The notes beneath the pieces were generated by a model. That model worked only from the letters and a program-made list of their open reading frames with translations. It had not been told where the DNA came from and ran no database searches. This document shows positions 1 through 11,514 of a stretch of 64,000 nucleotides of DNA, piece by piece. The stretch comes from Torreya grandis (taxonomy: Eukaryota; Streptophyta; Pinopsida; Cupressales; Taxaceae), in contig JARHVA010002128.1 in NCBI GenBank assembly GCA_037957365.1, positions 1,031,501 to 1,095,500 on the forward strand, read 5' to 3'. Made by a program: the position numbers and the translations under genes. The first letter of the stretch is position 1; each line of letters begins with the position of its first letter.

Positions 1-631
1 TGTTAGTGATGACTAGATTATCAACATAAAAAATTAACCTCCCCACCATACTATTTGAGGTAGAGGTTAGGATCATATGGACTCTTATTTAATCCAAGTT
101 ATATGAGATGCTCATCAATCTTGATGTACCAGGATCAAAGAGCCTATTTTAGTCCATAGAGAGATTTGATAAGCTACACAAATTTTATTCCTAATTAGGT
201 GACATAAATCCTTTAGGTTGAGGCATGTAGACCTCTTCTTTCAATTCTTCATTGAGAAAGGCACTTTTTACATTCATTTGATGGAATTTACATCTAAATT
301 ATGTATCTTAGTTGAGGGAGTAAAGGTCTCCTCATAATCAATGCCTTCTTTCTGAGCATACCCTTTTACAACAAGCCTTACCTTGTACTTATCAATACTA
401 CCATTTACTTTTTACTTGGTCTTAAGGACCTATTTTCATCCAATAATCATCTTCCCTAGTGGAAGATCAACAAGCTACCAAGTGGTATTCTTCATTAGTG
501 ATTGATATTCTGCATTTATGGCACTTTTCAAGGTCTCAATTATAGGGCTTCTATTATTATAGAGGGATCATATGTTTTTTACACAATACTCATAAGGGAT
601 GTATTAACCTCTTATCAAGCCATGATTTGAG
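1..631 (-). pseudogene. Copia reverse transcriptase fragment
   Basis: Translating the minus strand gives the usual N-terminal RT blocks of Copia polyproteins: a GSIDKYKVRLVVKGYAQKEG block near 350-410, EETFTPSTKI just after, KSAFLNEELKEEVYMPQ near 220-280, and SLYGLK followed by a stop where Gln is expected near 145-175. About a dozen residues between the EETF block and the KSAF block are missing compared with the usual family spacing, and at least one frameshift is needed. Several stops sit at Gln positions. It would have been the polymerase of the element, copying its RNA into cDNA in the virus-like particle. It is non-functional and runs off the window. Confidence 0.82.
627..631. other. 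Target site duplication TTGAG, left copy
   Basis: TTGAG directly precedes the left LTR and is repeated directly after the right LTR at 5585-5589. Removing the insert and one copy restores a continuous Copia frame. Confidence 0.75.
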
Positions 632-1846
632 TTTTAAGCATGGGGTATACTGAGAGGGGGGGTGAATCAGTATATCATATATCTTATTAATCATTTCTTT
701 AACCAAATTACACTTAATCAAACATTCAAGATATATAATAAAACTCAAACAAATAAACACCACACAAGATAGAGAGAGACACCAAATATAACGTGGAAAC
801 CCAATGTGGGAAAAACCATAGAGAACAATCTCAAGTATATGAATGATCACCAATCTAAACAATATTTGCAAGCCAAGCTTGCAGGAGCACCAACCCCTTT
901 GCTAAGCACCAACCCAACAACTATTCATGAGCACCAACCCATAAGAGCACCACACCCCTTTGTTAAGCACCAACCCAGCTACTATTTGTGAGAACCAACC
1001 CATAGGAGCACCAACCCCTTTGCTGAAGCACCAACCTATCAAAAATTCATGAGCACCAACCCATAGGAGCACCAACCCCTTTGTCGAGCACCAACCTAGC
1101 AATAATTTGTGAGCACCAACCCACAGGAGCACCAACCCCTTTATTTATACCACACACCTATCTCTCAATGTTGTTATCTCAATAAATGATAGATCAATAC
1201 AACATCTCTTTCCTCTCTCTCACCTTTTCTCTTCTAAGCTAGATATAACAAATATAAACCATATTCATCTCTCACAATTGCTCTTCTAAGCTAGATATTA
1301 CAATATCAAATCAACCTCTATCTCTCACATATACAAATGGCTTCTTAAGCCTTTATTTATAGCTTTCCAAATGACCTTTGGCATTCCCCCTTTGTGACCC
1401 TTCAATACTCATGGAAAATGGTGCCAAACTTGTATGACCCTTCATATTCAAGCCTTTAAAAAGTCATGTGGTGACCATTCATGATAAAAAACATCCTTCC
1501 CTCTATTGTCCTCATCTTGGTGACTTTTCATATTCCTTAAAGTGTCCCTTCATGAGAAATTGCACCCTTCCTCTTTTTTCTTCACTTGGTGACTCTTGGA
1601 ATTCCCCAAGATGACTCTTCATGGGAAAATGCATCCCATCCTTCTTTTGTCTTTATCTTGTGGCTCTTTGACTTCTCCATGGGCCCTTCTTTTGTCTCAT
1701 ATGTAACCAAAAATATATTCATTAATATTAAATAAATATTAATTCATATTAGCCAAGATATATTTATTACAAACAACATTAAATGCAATGGGGCCTTTAT
1801 CACCAATAATGTTAAACCTTTGACATCAATGACAATATTTCCAACA
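632..1846 (-). repeat. 3' LTR of the gag-only Copia element
   Basis: Direct repeat of 4468-5584, matching over its whole length. The outer TG is mutated to TT here (TTTTAAGCA against TGTTAAGCA). It is about 100 bp longer than its partner, mostly because it has more units of the GAGCACCAACCC minisatellite. A minus-strand TATAAATA box is at 1354-1361. Purine-rich GGGGGAG lies further inside, around 2059-2068 on the minus strand, so the true inner boundary could be a little different. Confidence 0.85.
886..1140. repeat. Minisatellite in LTR, about 61-bp unit, roughly four units
   Basis: Repeated GAGCACCAACCCACAGGAG and CACCAACCCCTTTG words with an AACTATTCATGAG spacer. Overlapping open frames on both strands here (for example repeated WVGAH) arise from the repeat and are not genes. 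Confidence 0.85.
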
Positions 1847-2120
1847 TTGAGTCCTTAGTCATTGATGGCAACCTCAATCCTGAAACTTCCACATCCTGTC
1901 ACCTACACATACTGTCATTTGAAAACATATAGTAACTCCCTCTTACTATAGCAACCTATACTTGTTTGTTGTACCTATTTTCTACACTTGTACCTATACC
2001 TATTATTCTCCACCTTTGACATCAATGGCAAAGGGCCTACATGGAGCTAACACTTAGCTCCCCCTTAATTGATGATAAATATCAATGGCAGGAAGTAATA
2101 GAAATTACTCCCAACTCTTC
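1847..2120 (-). other. Non-coding end of gag-only element, purine tract candidate
   Basis: No coding signal. The minus strand carries AAGGGGGAGC at about 2059-2068, a polypurine tract candidate that lies about 210 bp inside the left LTR boundary used here. Degenerate copies of the LTR-start phrase ATTGATGTCAAAGG occur around 2005-2030. Confidence 0.4.
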
Positions 2121-4405
2121 TCACAGATCTTTGAATGTGTCCTTTGATCGTGCCTTTGAGAAGATATCTAAAAATACATATACATTGTTTCCTATCCTTT
2201 GAGCATCTGCAATCAACTCATTTAAATCTTTTCTTCTAATCTCACAACCTTTAGCATGAAATGTTAATGTGTATCCTTGATCACATATTTGACTAACACT
2301 CAATAGATTATGCTTAAGACCTTTTACATTAAAAAAACATTCTTAGTCTTAATTCTACCATAATTCAAACTTAAAGTACCTTTTTCAGCTATCTTGGCTA
2401 TGGTTTTATCTCTGAATCTCATTGTACCACCATTGATATTATTTATAGTTGTGAACTTACTTTTATCACCTATAATATGCCTCAAACATCTGCTATCAAT
2501 TAACCATGGTTGATCTTTACCTCTTACATGCAGAGCTGTCTAAACCATCATAGAATCTTTAGGTTGTTTCTTCTACCATGAACATGTCTGAGCCTTCTTC
2601 TTGATGAATGGAGCTTTGAAATTTCGATCCTTCTTGACTAACTCGAACACACTTATACAATACTAAGCTATGTGTTTGAATTTGTTGCACTTGTAGCATA
2701 CTATGGTCTCTTCATCAAAGCTTGATAGAGGAGCAAAAGAGTTGTGGCTTTTGCTTGACTCTCCTTGACTTTCCTTCTCTTTATTTCTGAAATTGTTAGC
2801 TCTTTTTCTAAATTCTAATTTCTTGTGACCATATCCATTACAATAAGAACAAGAGCCATAAAAATAAGACCTATTTGTATATCTCTAACCTTATTATCTT
2901 TTATAGCTTTGTTCTCTCCAACCTTCTCTGTTTAAAATGTCCTCTGTATTTTTCACTTCTCCCCTTTTTGTTTCCTCTTTTATAAGAGCTTCAGCATAGC
3001 TCTTTTTCTTTTCAAATCTAATCCTTGTCTTATCTAAATTTGTTTTTTAACTTTCCAATATCTTATTTAGGATGTTAGTTCTATCTTCAAATTTTGAATC
3101 ACTGACTACTTTATCACTAATTGCTTTCTTAGTATCTTCTTTTAAAGAGGCAATTTCAATAACATACCTTTGACATTCTTTTCTTGCTATTTCTAACTAT
3201 GTTGTGAGGTCTTCTTCTTTCTTCTTGGCTTCTTCAAAGTTTGCTTGTAGATCTTCAATCATTTCCTTTGACTCTTATTCATTTTTATCGATCTGGCACT
3301 TTAATCTTCGATTCTTCTTTTGAATAGCTTCTAACTCTTCTAAGGCACAAATGAGCTCTCCTTCCATATTCACTTCGGCTTCCTCCTCTTATTCTTCTTG
3401 ATCATATTCATGTATGGCCATGAATAGAATATCTTCTTCTTTTGAATCACCGACTCCACTATCTTCACCTGAGCTAGGATCCTTAGAATACAAGCTCTTC
3501 TTCTTGAATCCCTTCTTAGATTTGCCTTTGAAATTCTTCTTGTATGTAGGCTTTTCTTCTTCTTCATCATTAACCTTATTTGGGCATCTAGCTGGAAAAT
3601 GTCTAATATTTCCACAATTAAAATATTTAAAAGGTAATTTTTCTTGATATTTACCTATTCCTCTTTTCGGCTTGCAAATGAAAAGTGCTCCATTGTCATC
3701 TTCATCATCACTATAACTATCACTTGATTCTTGAATCTTAGTTCTCTCCTTCTTTGATGTCTTAAAAGTTGCTTCTCTCTTTGAGGGTTTATCTTGTTCT
3801 CTCCACATCTCATATGCCGTGAGAATACCATGAAGCTCATCCATCTTTAGCTTGGCTAAATTTTTCATCTCCTCGATAGCCAAAACCTTTGCATCATATC
3901 TCATTGGTAGAGATATCAAAACCTTTTGCACCACCATTGACTCATCCAATGTTTCTCCAAGACCTTGAATCTAATTTACGATTTTATCAACTCACAAAAG
4001 ATAACTTGCTATATCTTCTTCTTCTTCCATCTTCAAACTTTCAAACTACCTTCTAAAAGTCTACAGCTTGGCTTGTTGAACCTTTCCATCACCTTTGTAA
4101 ATATTCTCAAGTTTTACCTAAGTTTCATGAGTAGATTTACATTGCATAACATTAACAAATTCAAATTCACATAAGCCACATAAAATAACATTTAAAGCCT
4201 TAGCATTACATTCACTTTCCTTCTTTTTTACTGGAGTAATTGCAAATGTCTATGGCTCTTCATATTCCTCCACTACTACTTTCCATATGTCAAATCCAAG
4301 GGCCATCAAATAAACCTTCATTCTCATGCTCCAAAAAGCATAATTCATCCCATCAAACAAAGGTGCTTTATTTGTATAAAATCCTTCCTGTGACCCAACC
4401 ATCAT
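2121..4405 (-). pseudogene. Copia gag with protease and pre-integrase remnants
   Basis: Starts at the minus-strand ATG at 4405 (MMVGSQEGF). The N-terminal part has the UBN2/DUF4219-like block FDGMNYAFWSMRMKVYLMAL, typical of SIRE-type Copia gag. A first zinc knuckle at 3585-3627 reads YFNC...H...C, with the first Cys changed to Tyr. A charged, coiled-coil-like stretch follows (about 3360-2960), then an intact CCHC knuckle at 2657-2704 containing one stop at Gln. A protease-like WLIDSRC...GD lies at 2464-2508 (Gly to Arg), and the pre-integrase block SVSQICDQGYTLTFH at 2303-2121. The longest open piece is 3389-3949. Coding similarity stops before 2100: there is no integrase core or RT. Gag would form the particle shell. 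Confidence 0.85.
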
Positions 4406-4448
4406 GATTTATCGATCTACCTTCAAGTTGTAAAACTTTTCAAAAAGG

Positions 4449-4466
4449 AACCCACTCTGATACTAA
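4449..4466 (-). promoter_or_regulatory. Primer-binding site, initiator tRNA-Met type
   Basis: On the minus strand the sequence next to the 5' LTR reads TAGTATCAGAGTGGG, close to the plant Copia consensus TGGTATCAGAGC that pairs with the 3' end of initiator tRNA-Met. Its place fixes the element's direction. Confidence 0.8.
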
Positions 4467-4467
4467 T

Positions 4468-5584
4468 TGTTAAGCATCGGATATACTGAGAGGGGGGGTG
4501 AATTAGTATATCATATATCTTATTAATATTTTCTTTAACCAAATTAAACTTAATAAAACATTCAAGATATGAAATAAAACTCAAACAAATAAACACCACT
4601 CAAGATAGAGAGAGACACCAGATATAACATGGAAACACAATGTGGGAAAAACCATAGAGAATAATTTCAAGTATATGAATGAGCACCAACCCCTTTGTTG
4701 AGCACCAACCCAACAACTATTCATGAGCACCAACCCACAAGAGCACCACACCCCTTTACCGAGCACCAACCCAGATACTATTCATGAGCACCAACCCACA
4801 GGAGCACCAACCCTTTTGCCGAGCACCAACCTAGCAATAATTCATGAGCACCAACCCCTTTGCTGAGCACCAACCCCTTTATGTATACCACACACCTATC
4901 TCTCAGTGTTGCTATCTCAATAAATGATAGATCAATACAACATCTCTTTCTTCTCTCTCACCTTTGCTCTTCTAAGCTAGATATAACAAATATAAATCAT
5001 ATTCATCTCTCACAATTGCTCTTCTAAGCTAGATATTAAAATATCAAATCAACCTCTATCTATCATATATATAAATGGCTTCTTAAGGCTTTATTTATAG
5101 CTTTCCAAATCATCTTTGGCCTTCCCCCTTTGTGACCCTTCAATCCTCATGTAAAATGGCGCCAAACTTGTATGACCCTTCACATTCAAGCCTTTGAAAA
5201 GTCATGTGGTGACCCTTGATGATCAAAAACATCCTTGCCTCTTTTGTCCTCATCTTAGTGACTTTTCGTATTCCTTAAAGTGTCCCTTCATGAGAAATTG
5301 TGCCCTTCCTCTTTTGTCTTCACTTGGTGACTCTTGGAATTCCCCAAGATGACTCTTCATGGGAAAATGTGTCCCATCATTCTTTTGTCTTTATCCCGTG
5401 GCTCTTTGACTTCTCCATGGGCCCTTCTTTTGTCTCATATGCAACCAAAAATATATTCATTAATATTAAATAAACATTAACTCATATTAGCTAAGATATA
5501 TTTATTACAAACAACATTAAATTCAATGAGGCCTTTATCACCAATAATGTTAAACCTTTGACATCAATGACAATATTTCCAACA
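4468..5584 (-). repeat. 5' LTR of the gag-only Copia element
   Basis: Partner of 632-1846. It begins TGTTAAGCA on the plus strand and ends CCAACA, so the minus-strand LTR is TG...CA. A TATAAATA box is present on the minus strand at 5092-5099, in the same place as in the sister copy. A C-run block that reads TGATTCACCCCCC on the minus strand sits near its 3' end (4487-4505). Confidence 0.87.
4681..4870. repeat. Minisatellite in LTR, same unit, roughly three units
   Basis: Same GAGCACCAACCC array as in the sister LTR but shorter by about one unit. Confidence 0.83.
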
Positions 5585-5589
5585 TTGAG
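5585..5589. other. Target site duplication TTGAG, right copy
   Basis: Matches 627-631. A caution: the same word also follows the left LTR internally (1847-1851). Confidence 0.75.
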
Positions 5590-8043
5590 TTCTTACTTTT
5601 GAAGTGGATGTATCTAGTATTCCATTCAAGTTAGCATCTCATATAGTACGTGTATACTAGTTGGGCATATGTTGAACTATAGGTGGTGTCATTGGGGGTC
5701 CTATTTGACTAAATTCCTTTTCAATTTCACCATCACTATCTAAAAAGATTACAAGACTTTTTCCTTTATCATTTGTCTATGCAGAAGGTACATTTATTCC
5801 ACTCTTTTCATCAAACACCACATTTTTATTGATTAGTACCTTCTTTATTTCAAGATCAAGGAGCATATATGCCTTTGATTATGCACTATATCCCACAAAA
5901 ATAGATTCCTTTGTTTTCTTATCCAACTTCTTTATTTTATTATTAGGAACATGCATATATGCCTTGAAACCAAAAAACAAAGGTGAGTTACCTTTGGTTT
6001 ATTCCCTATCCAAGATTCATGTGGTATGATTCTATTAAGAGCTTTGGTGAGTGACCTATTCAACAAGTATACTATAATGTGACAAGATTCTACCCAATAT
6101 GTATTAGGCAATTTTTCATCCTCAACCATGCTACAAAATATTTCCACAATGACTATGTTATGTTATTCTATAACTCCATTCTATTGAGGTGATTATGGAG
6201 CTATCAATTTTTGATTAATTCCATTTACACTAAGATAGGTTGAGAATTCTTTACTAGTGTATTCCCCCATGATCTAATTGGAGGGTCTTGATTTTCCTAC
6301 CAATTTAGTTTTAAATTGTGGCCTTGAATTCTTTGAAGACTTGAAAATCTTTATCTTTAGTCTTCAATAAATATACCCAAATTTTCCATGAGTAATCATC
6401 AACAAAAAGCTAAAATTATTTTTATCCTTTGAGACTGGGAACAAAATGTCCACAAAGATCAGTGTGCACCAAGTCCAACTTACCAAGTGATCGATACTCA
6501 ATCTTTCCAAAGGGAGCTTTTCATTATTTTCTTGCTAAGCAATATGTACATATATTAGAAGATTTATTGAATTTGGGAAGACCATGAATCATTTCTTATT
6601 TGCTTAATTGAACCAAATAACCATAAATCAAGTGACCATATCTATTGTGCCACAAATTTCATTGTTCTATATCTTTGACCACAAGTGCTTAATGATCATT
6701 TTCAATAAAATCAAGCTAAAACATTTTGTCAGTTTTGGAAGCCTTGGCAATCACTTTGAAATGCATAGACTTATCTTTGATGCGGAAAAACTTTTAACTA
6801 TTTTGGTGATAAAATTCAACCATGAGGTTGTGGTCAAGTAACTAATTAACAAATAACATATTTTTTTGTTAGTCCCAGAACATAGAGAACATTTGAAATG
6901 TTAAAATTTCCATTTCCATGTTAAAGTTTGCTATCACCACTATCTTAAACTATTTATGAGGTATCATCTCCAAGTGATACATTTCCATTTGATTCTAATA
7001 TTTTCAAAGTAGAAAACTAGTCTTTTCTACCTGTCATGTGTCTAGTTGCTCTTGAATCAACATACCAAACTACACTTGGATGATTAGTAGACTCATGTGT
7101 TTGAGTAGCTAAACAATATTTCTCATTTGAAGAATCATTGTCTTTAACAACATTACTATGTTTCTTAAGCTTATAATTTTTATATTTCCACCTATTTTGT
7201 TGTTGTGGTTGCTTCTTTTTAGTTTGTGGTGACTTTTTGTAAGAGGACTTCTTTCTAGATAAGCCTTGTTAAAAATTGTTGTACCAATAATATTTCAAGT
7301 CATGTCCTTATTTTCAATAAATTTGACAAGCTTTAAGAGAAAATTGAATTATTCCCTTATTGGTTATTTTGATTATTATTCTTTAGAGATTATTTTTGAC
7401 CCTTCATGGGTTTCTTCACCTTTTGATTTGATGTGAGTACATGCTTGTCATCTGCTTCCTCTAAATTATGCATAGCTTCCTCTTGTTACAAAAAATTTAC
7501 CAACACCTCAAAGGTTCATTTTTTTCTTGTGGCATTAGATGTGGTCACAAATATCCTATATACGTGGTTTAGTACTCTAAGGAATATAGGGATCAAAGAG
7601 TCATTTGTCATTGGTTTGCCCAAATATTGAACTAAAGCCCATAAAGTTACAACCCTTGTAAATAATGCTTCTACTTTTTCATCTAATTTAAGATTGAGAG
7701 TGTAAAATTGGATTTGAATATGTAGGATTTGATTTTAATTCTTAGATTCATATACTATTTTAAGCTTATCCCAAGAATCTTTTACAATTGTAGCACTAAA
7801 AATATGAGGTTATACATCATCCAAAAATTGAAACATGATTATTAACTTAGATTTTTTATTAGCCTTGTCAAATTTTTGCTGGTAATCAACATCTATTACA
7901 TGTCTAAGCCATGTGCCTTCTATAACTGATCAAAAGTCTTCAAACTCAGGTTGTGTTTTTACTTTTTTTTTTCATGCTGCATAATTGTCACCATGAAGCA
8001 ATTATGTGTTGGGGAGCACAAAATGTGGTCCAGAACTAGACAT
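5585..8043 (-). pseudogene. Copia gag-protease-integrase fragment
   Basis: The frame opens at the minus-strand ATG at 8043 (MSSSGPHFVLPN). A gag-like block follows to about 7400, with a degenerate zinc knuckle near 7270-7340. A protease active-site block WYVDSRATRHMTG lies at about 7031-7075, where the family has DSGA, so the catalytic Gly is now Arg. Integrase is visible as HTDLCGHF near 6440-6475, LDHGG near 6269-6290 (the second-Asp region) and the ESW-type block near 6010-6050. Stops and frameshifts are frequent. The order gag-protease-integrase-RT identifies Copia rather than Gypsy. The C-terminal end is interrupted by the TTGAG-flanked insertion. Confidence 0.85.
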
Positions 8044-8795
8044 TTTGCAAGTTGTGTATGAAAAATTATAATTGTGTTGTTAAGTATAAAAATCAAATGT
8101 GCATTTTCAAAATGTAAAGATAATGCAAAAATGCATATAAAAAGATAAAAAAATCATGAAAAAACACACAATGGACATTAAAGACTTTGTCAAAAATGTG
8201 TCTAAACAAGCAATGGAAAATTGGATGTTGATTTTAATTGAAAATGCATCTGTGGAGTAAATGAGGTTATAATTTTTCTATGGTTTTTTTACAATTTAAT
8301 AAGACCAATAGTTAGAGAATAAAAAAATATGAATTTTTTTAAAAAAGTGGAACTCAAATTCGAATTATGAATCAAAATTTATAAGCATTTTGATCTCTCA
8401 TAAAAATGGGTCAAATCAATTTAAAAATACTGCAAATTGATTTTTGAGGCCAAATAAAAAAAGAGATATATTCATGCAACCACTCATTGAAATTAGAATT
8501 TTTCCATAGACTTAGAAAATTTAATGAAATTGAAAGTAAATCTTATCAGTCTCCTTGGTATGCATGAAAGTGAGTTTGAATTCATTTTTAAGCAAAAAAA
8601 TATAGCTAGTATGGCAAAAAAATAATGATTTTTTAGCTGTGTAAAGAGAGGAAAGGAAGATTTTACTATTTTTTTAGATTAGATATAAATAGTGAGATAA
8701 AAACTCAGATATCTTGAAAATAAAAAACACAAAGGCTTGATCTTATAGTAGTGAATCAAGAAAAAGATGCCAATATTAGGATTTTGATGCCAAGG

Positions 8796-10079
8796 TGAGA
8801 GTTTCAATGTTCCAATCATATTTCTATAACTGATATTCTCTTGTATGCCAAACTTAGATGCCAATGTTCTAATATTTTTATATCAAAAAAATCTATGAAA
8901 AATTAGTGACCTATATTATCCATATAAAATAAAGAGATTATCATTGACTTATCTACAAGAATGGTGGTTGGGAGGATTAAGCTACTAGTCAAATTAGCTA
9001 AGATGCCAAGATCATGTTGTTTGACTAATACTATTTAGATGTTGTTTGAATAGTTGAGGTTCAATGTCTCCATTATACATCGATCTGGTGGATGTTGATG
9101 TGAAATTTATTCTCTACATATAAAATGCCAATGAAAAAGGCAGTACTTGGCATCATGGGCTAATGTAGATACCAATAAAAACTATATGGTATTTGGAATT
9201 TTGGTGATGGATCCATATGTAGATTGATTATAAAGATAACTCCATCAAAATATCACCCCCATCAACAAGGCATCAATCCACATGTGATTAATAGTAGGTG
9301 TTTGGTATTTTTCCTTAGGCATAGCCTCAAGAAAATTGAAACCCTCAAGGAATTTCAGCATCTCCAAATGAAATATGCCAAATGAAAACTTAGGTTGATG
9401 CCATACAAATTGATCAATAGGATTATTTATAAAAATTAGGTCAACACCATAAAAATAAAACCTAGGTATATATGTGGCTAAAAAGATATAAATATTGTGA
9501 ATATTTAAAAATTGATCAATATTTAATATGTATTCTAGATCTGATAAATTATATAAATTTGCATCACAAAGATATAGATCTAAAATTGTATGGTTTAACC
9601 CTCAAGAATAAAGATGTAAAAAAAGAATCAATAGGAATATTTTTATCTCATACTTTAATATAAATATGGCTAAAATTTTTCAAAATGAAAAAAAAATTGC
9701 CTACAAAACAACTATTTTCCTTCTACAAAATTGGCTAGAATTTTACCAACATTTCAGCTTGAGATGGCTGAAATTAGAGTATCATGACACAGCCAAGGAT
9801 CACACATAGATGGATCTCAATATCCACCAAATTTCCAATGATTTAAAAAACTCCTTAATATTTTCCTAATATAGTACCAAATGAAATCTAGAATGTAATT
9901 TCATTAACTAAATTGACAAAATCACTACAATATGTGCTTATTTATACAATAATAAGTGAGATTAAATCTCCTAATTTGTAGGAGATTATGACTCATAATA
10001 ACTAATCACACATCTATGAAATTCCCCATCTAGCTAACCTAGGTCAACCAAGGTGTAACACCTTGAGACATTTATTACA
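8796..10079 (-). repeat. Putative 5' LTR of the split Copia element
   Basis: No coding signal is present here. Read on the minus strand the block starts TGTAATAAATG at 10079 and could end ...CTCA at 8796, followed by TTGGCATCA near 8783-8794, similar to the initiator-Met primer site. A TATAAATA box lies on the minus strand at 9939-9946. The matching 3' LTR is outside the window, so the inner boundary is inferred. The stretch 8044-8795 is untranslated leader in which I see nothing but repeated GATGCCAA words. Confidence 0.45.
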
Positions 10080-10607
10080 ATAGTTTAGCATTAATTAACT
10101 ATTCTAATAGATGACTCTTCTAGGCATCTCTAAGTGGTATTGGTTGATCAGGATAGTGAGTGAAACCTATAAAAAAACCCTTGTTTTTAAAAAATTTGAT
10201 ATAATAAGAAGGGTTGACTAGGTCAAATAATTTACATCATTGGAGGAAAATGTTTTATAATTGTAATTCATGACCATGATGATTTATGATAAGGATATAT
10301 AATTCAAAATTTCTAAAATAGTCATGGACATTAGCCTATCACCAAACTAGGTAATAGTGAAGATAGTGAGAAAAACTAGTCACAGTGAGGATGTGTTTAG
10401 GGATGAGTTATAGATGATTAGGGATGGATACAAATTATTAAGGTTATTTTTCAATACCTATAACTCATATACATGTTAATTATATGTTATGGAAGTCATT
10501 GAAAATGGTGTAAATTTTATTCACAAGATGGCTTATCTAAGTGAGTTATGATAGTGAAGGTGTATGTTTCAGATACTATTCTATATATTTCACATTGTAT
10601 ATGTGAA

Positions 10608-10615
<8 letters not shown>

Positions 10616-10695
<80 letters not shown>
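10616..10695. repeat. (TG)n microsatellite, about 40 units
   Basis: Perfect dinucleotide run inside LTR A; the equivalent place in LTR B (about 42400-42440) has no such run. Confidence 0.97.
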
Positions 10696-10696
<1 letters not shown>

Positions 10697-11450
10697 AAAT
10701 ATGTGATAAGGATATAATATGACATTTTTTTTCATTATATGTTTATGTAAATGTTTTTGCCAGTGTTGGAAGTCATGTTCACCATGGTTGGTTCACTGGG
10801 TAGAATGACAGTCCTAAGTGAGTGAGAATGGTGAGTTTGAGGATATTTTCACTTAGATGAAGCACATAATGGATATTATGTTGTTTTATAATACATATTT
10901 GACCTATCCATGCTTTATTTAAGATTTTGAATCACTTTAAGGAATTTTAATGTGGAAGCCAAAATGGCTTATCTAGCTATGTAAGGACTGTGAGAAAGAA
11001 TCTTGAAAAATTGGTATTAAGACTAATGGTTGACATTAGAACCAATATTATATATATTTATTGATGATATATAATTCATATATTATCTATTCATGTGAAC
11101 TATAATTCATGAAGTGCTCTTACAAATGACAAAGACAATGTTATACACGACTAAGTTTTTGAAGCTACATGAAGTTTTTTGTGGGGTAGTGAGTTTAATT
11201 TTCCCATGTCATATTGACATTTTTGAAGAATACCAAGAATATTATGTTGTTATATATATTATATAGGATATAAATAATTAATTTTTAGTGTTTTAAAGTT
11301 CATATGCATATTTTGGTATTGAAATATTCATGACTATGTTTTGGAGCAGTTAGACAGTTCTGAGTAGTCTTTTTACAAGAGTTTGTTTAAGGTATATTAC
11401 CCTATTTGGCGATGTCCAATGGAAATATTTATGACCATGAGGTCATGAAT

Positions 11451-11451
<1 letters not shown>

Positions 11452-11511
<60 letters not shown>
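11452..11511. repeat. (GT)n microsatellite, about 30 units
   Basis: Perfect run inside LTR A; LTR B has ordinary sequence at this place (about 43195-43215). Confidence 0.97.

Positions 11512-11514
<3 letters not shown>

Larger units (their letters stand above)
632..5584 (-). mobile_element. Non-autonomous gag-only Copia element (TR-GAG-like)
   Basis: Two direct repeats of about 1.1-1.2 kb flank a 2.6-kb internal region that carries gag and a protease remnant but no integrase or RT. TTGAG is found immediately outside both ends. A primer-binding site lies directly inside the right LTR, so the element reads right to left. It sits inside the Copia element 1-10079 and cuts it between integrase and RT. 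The length, about 4.95 kb, and the gag-only content match non-autonomous elements that borrow pol in trans. A simple internal deletion of a full SIRE-like element is also possible. Confidence 0.85.
1..10079 (-). mobile_element. Ty1/Copia LTR retrotransposon, split by an insert and cut by the window start
   Basis: This minus-strand element reads from a 5' LTR on the right (about 8796-10079) through gag, protease and integrase (8043 to 5585), then, across the inserted element at 632-5584, into reverse transcriptase (631 to 1). The rest of RT, RNase H and the 3' LTR lie left of the window. The reading frame between integrase and RT (residues SKVRTQIMA before a stop) is continuous once the insert and one TTGAG copy are removed, which shows that 1-631 and 5585-10079 were once contiguous. 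The right end, read on the minus strand, begins TGTAATAAATG, a plausible LTR start. It appears inserted in the LTR of the larger AB element, since sequence right of 10079 aligns weakly with the sister LTR near 16166-16209. Confidence 0.8.

Noticed and set aside
590..871. 93-codon open frame on the minus strand
   Set aside because: It runs across the junction of the Copia host and the inserted LTR, so it is a chimera of two elements.
902..1135. 77-codon frame with repeated WVGAH
   Set aside because: Product of the GAGCACCAACCC minisatellite; an open frame also exists on the other strand. Not a gene.
10616..10695. TG run as a regulatory Z-DNA element
   Set aside because: Found in one LTR only, so more simply a recent microsatellite expansion.
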